In this document: positions 16,299 through 16,691 of the stretch, piece after piece
How positions within the stretch are numbered: the first letter of the stretch is position 1
Layout of the letters: each line of letters starts with the position of its first letter
Source: an uncultured Alphaproteobacteria bacterium
GTDB taxonomy: Bacteria; Pseudomonadota; Alphaproteobacteria; Rickettsiales; Midichloriaceae
Assembly: GCA_903860855.1 (NCBI GenBank)
Contig: CAIOSF010000189.1
Span: 1-16,691, forward strand
Reading direction: 5' to 3'
DNA length: 16,691 nt
Translations under genes and position numbers: made by a program
Notes under the pieces: model-generated
What the model saw: the letters and a program-made list of their open reading frames with translations, nothing else
Databases searched by the model: none
What the model was told of the DNA's origin: nothing

Positions 16299-16691
16299 AT
16301 GAACCTATCGCAACCCCACATAATCTTGGTAAACATAAACGTGACGAATAATACGATCAATCCATTAGCCCTTCCCTTGAAGTTAGCAAAGCATTTTCTC
16401 AGAATTGATCACGACGATGATAACGACCTTATAGTACAGCTAATAAAATCGGCAGAAGAAAAAATCAGAGCCTATACAAACAATGATCATGTTAATCATG
16501 ATATTAGCCACAATGATGCGGCAAATAACGATGAAGTAAGAGATCAGGATAGAGATCAAAAAAAAGTAAAGAGCACAGAGACGATGATAGTGGACATCAT
16601 GACTATGGTTATCCCTATATGAACAAAAAAAGATGGATTATTCGAAGCTTCTATCAGACCGCAAATACCGTTTATGAGACTCTAATGAAAC
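16299..16691 (+). pseudogene. gp6-like head-tail connector, frameshifted, truncated by window edge
   Basis: The first 60 residues after ATG 16299 carry the gp6-like/GTA connector signature, LPLKLAKHFLRIDHDDDND followed by LIVQLIKSAEEKIRAYTNN. Such proteins form the ring joining portal and tail, and the gene follows the capsid gene in GTA-type clusters, here after 95 nt. The frame then runs through an Asp/Asn/His-rich low-complexity stretch and stops at 16622. One additional A in the A8 tract 16558-16565 would shift it into QKKSKEHRDDDSGHHDYGYP and MNKKRWIIRSFYQTANTVYE, which runs open off the window edge. An alternative is a genuine short 107-residue protein and an unrelated following frame. 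Confidence 0.65.

Overview
The window looks like part of the chromosome of an obligate intracellular alphaproteobacterium, most likely of Rickettsiales or Holosporales type. The evidence is the low-GC DNA, a short ProRS without the editing insertion, a 41-residue single-cysteine L36, a gene-transfer-agent-like HK97 capsid gene, IS5-family relics, long gene-free gaps and much pseudogene DNA beside intact housekeeping genes. The assignment is inferred from gene content; no rRNA is present.

Layout. Positions 1-283 hold the start of an unrecognised leftward gene. Positions 284-725 form a divergent promoter region, with a perfect 16-bp palindrome inside the likely trmJ promoter. trmJ (726-1514, +) converges on proS (2894-1581, -). 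prfA (4480-3407, -) lies upstream of proS, with an unusual gap of about 500 nt between them. prfA starts at a GTG that overlaps the stop codon of a truncated upstream reading frame.

Positions 4656-11197 form a decayed block. At each outer edge lies the 3' part of an IS5-family transposase. The two copies are inverted, and each IS right end faces outward next to a TA. Between them lies a wrecked leftward gene of about 5.3 kb for a filamentous-haemagglutinin-like (two-partner secretion) exoprotein. A TPS-like N-terminal segment is at about 10.5-10.1 kb and haemagglutinin-type repeats are at about 6.2-5.4 kb, with about ten or more frame breaks between. The block resembles a dead composite transposon.

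Positions 11213-12832 hold a leftward housekeeping group: rpmJ (L36), def (peptide deformylase) and cmk (CMP kinase), all intact. Positions 13063-14624 hold an unrecognised leftward gene that reads as two overlapping frames and would be a single frame of about 520 codons with one extra A in an A8 tract. tRNA-Val(GAC) with encoded CCA is at 14862-14786. From 15034 a rightward GTA/phage head module begins: a frameshifted HK97 major capsid gene, then a gp6-like head-tail connector that runs off the window and is also broken at a poly-A tract.

Translation and tRNA-modification genes (trmJ, proS, prfA, def, rpmJ, tRNA-Val) and cmk are intact, while surface, mobile and phage genes are broken. Three breaks sit at A7-A8 tracts and are each repaired on paper by one extra A. 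This suggests homopolymer deletion as a decay route, RNA-polymerase slippage that rescues some genes, or homopolymer sequencing error.
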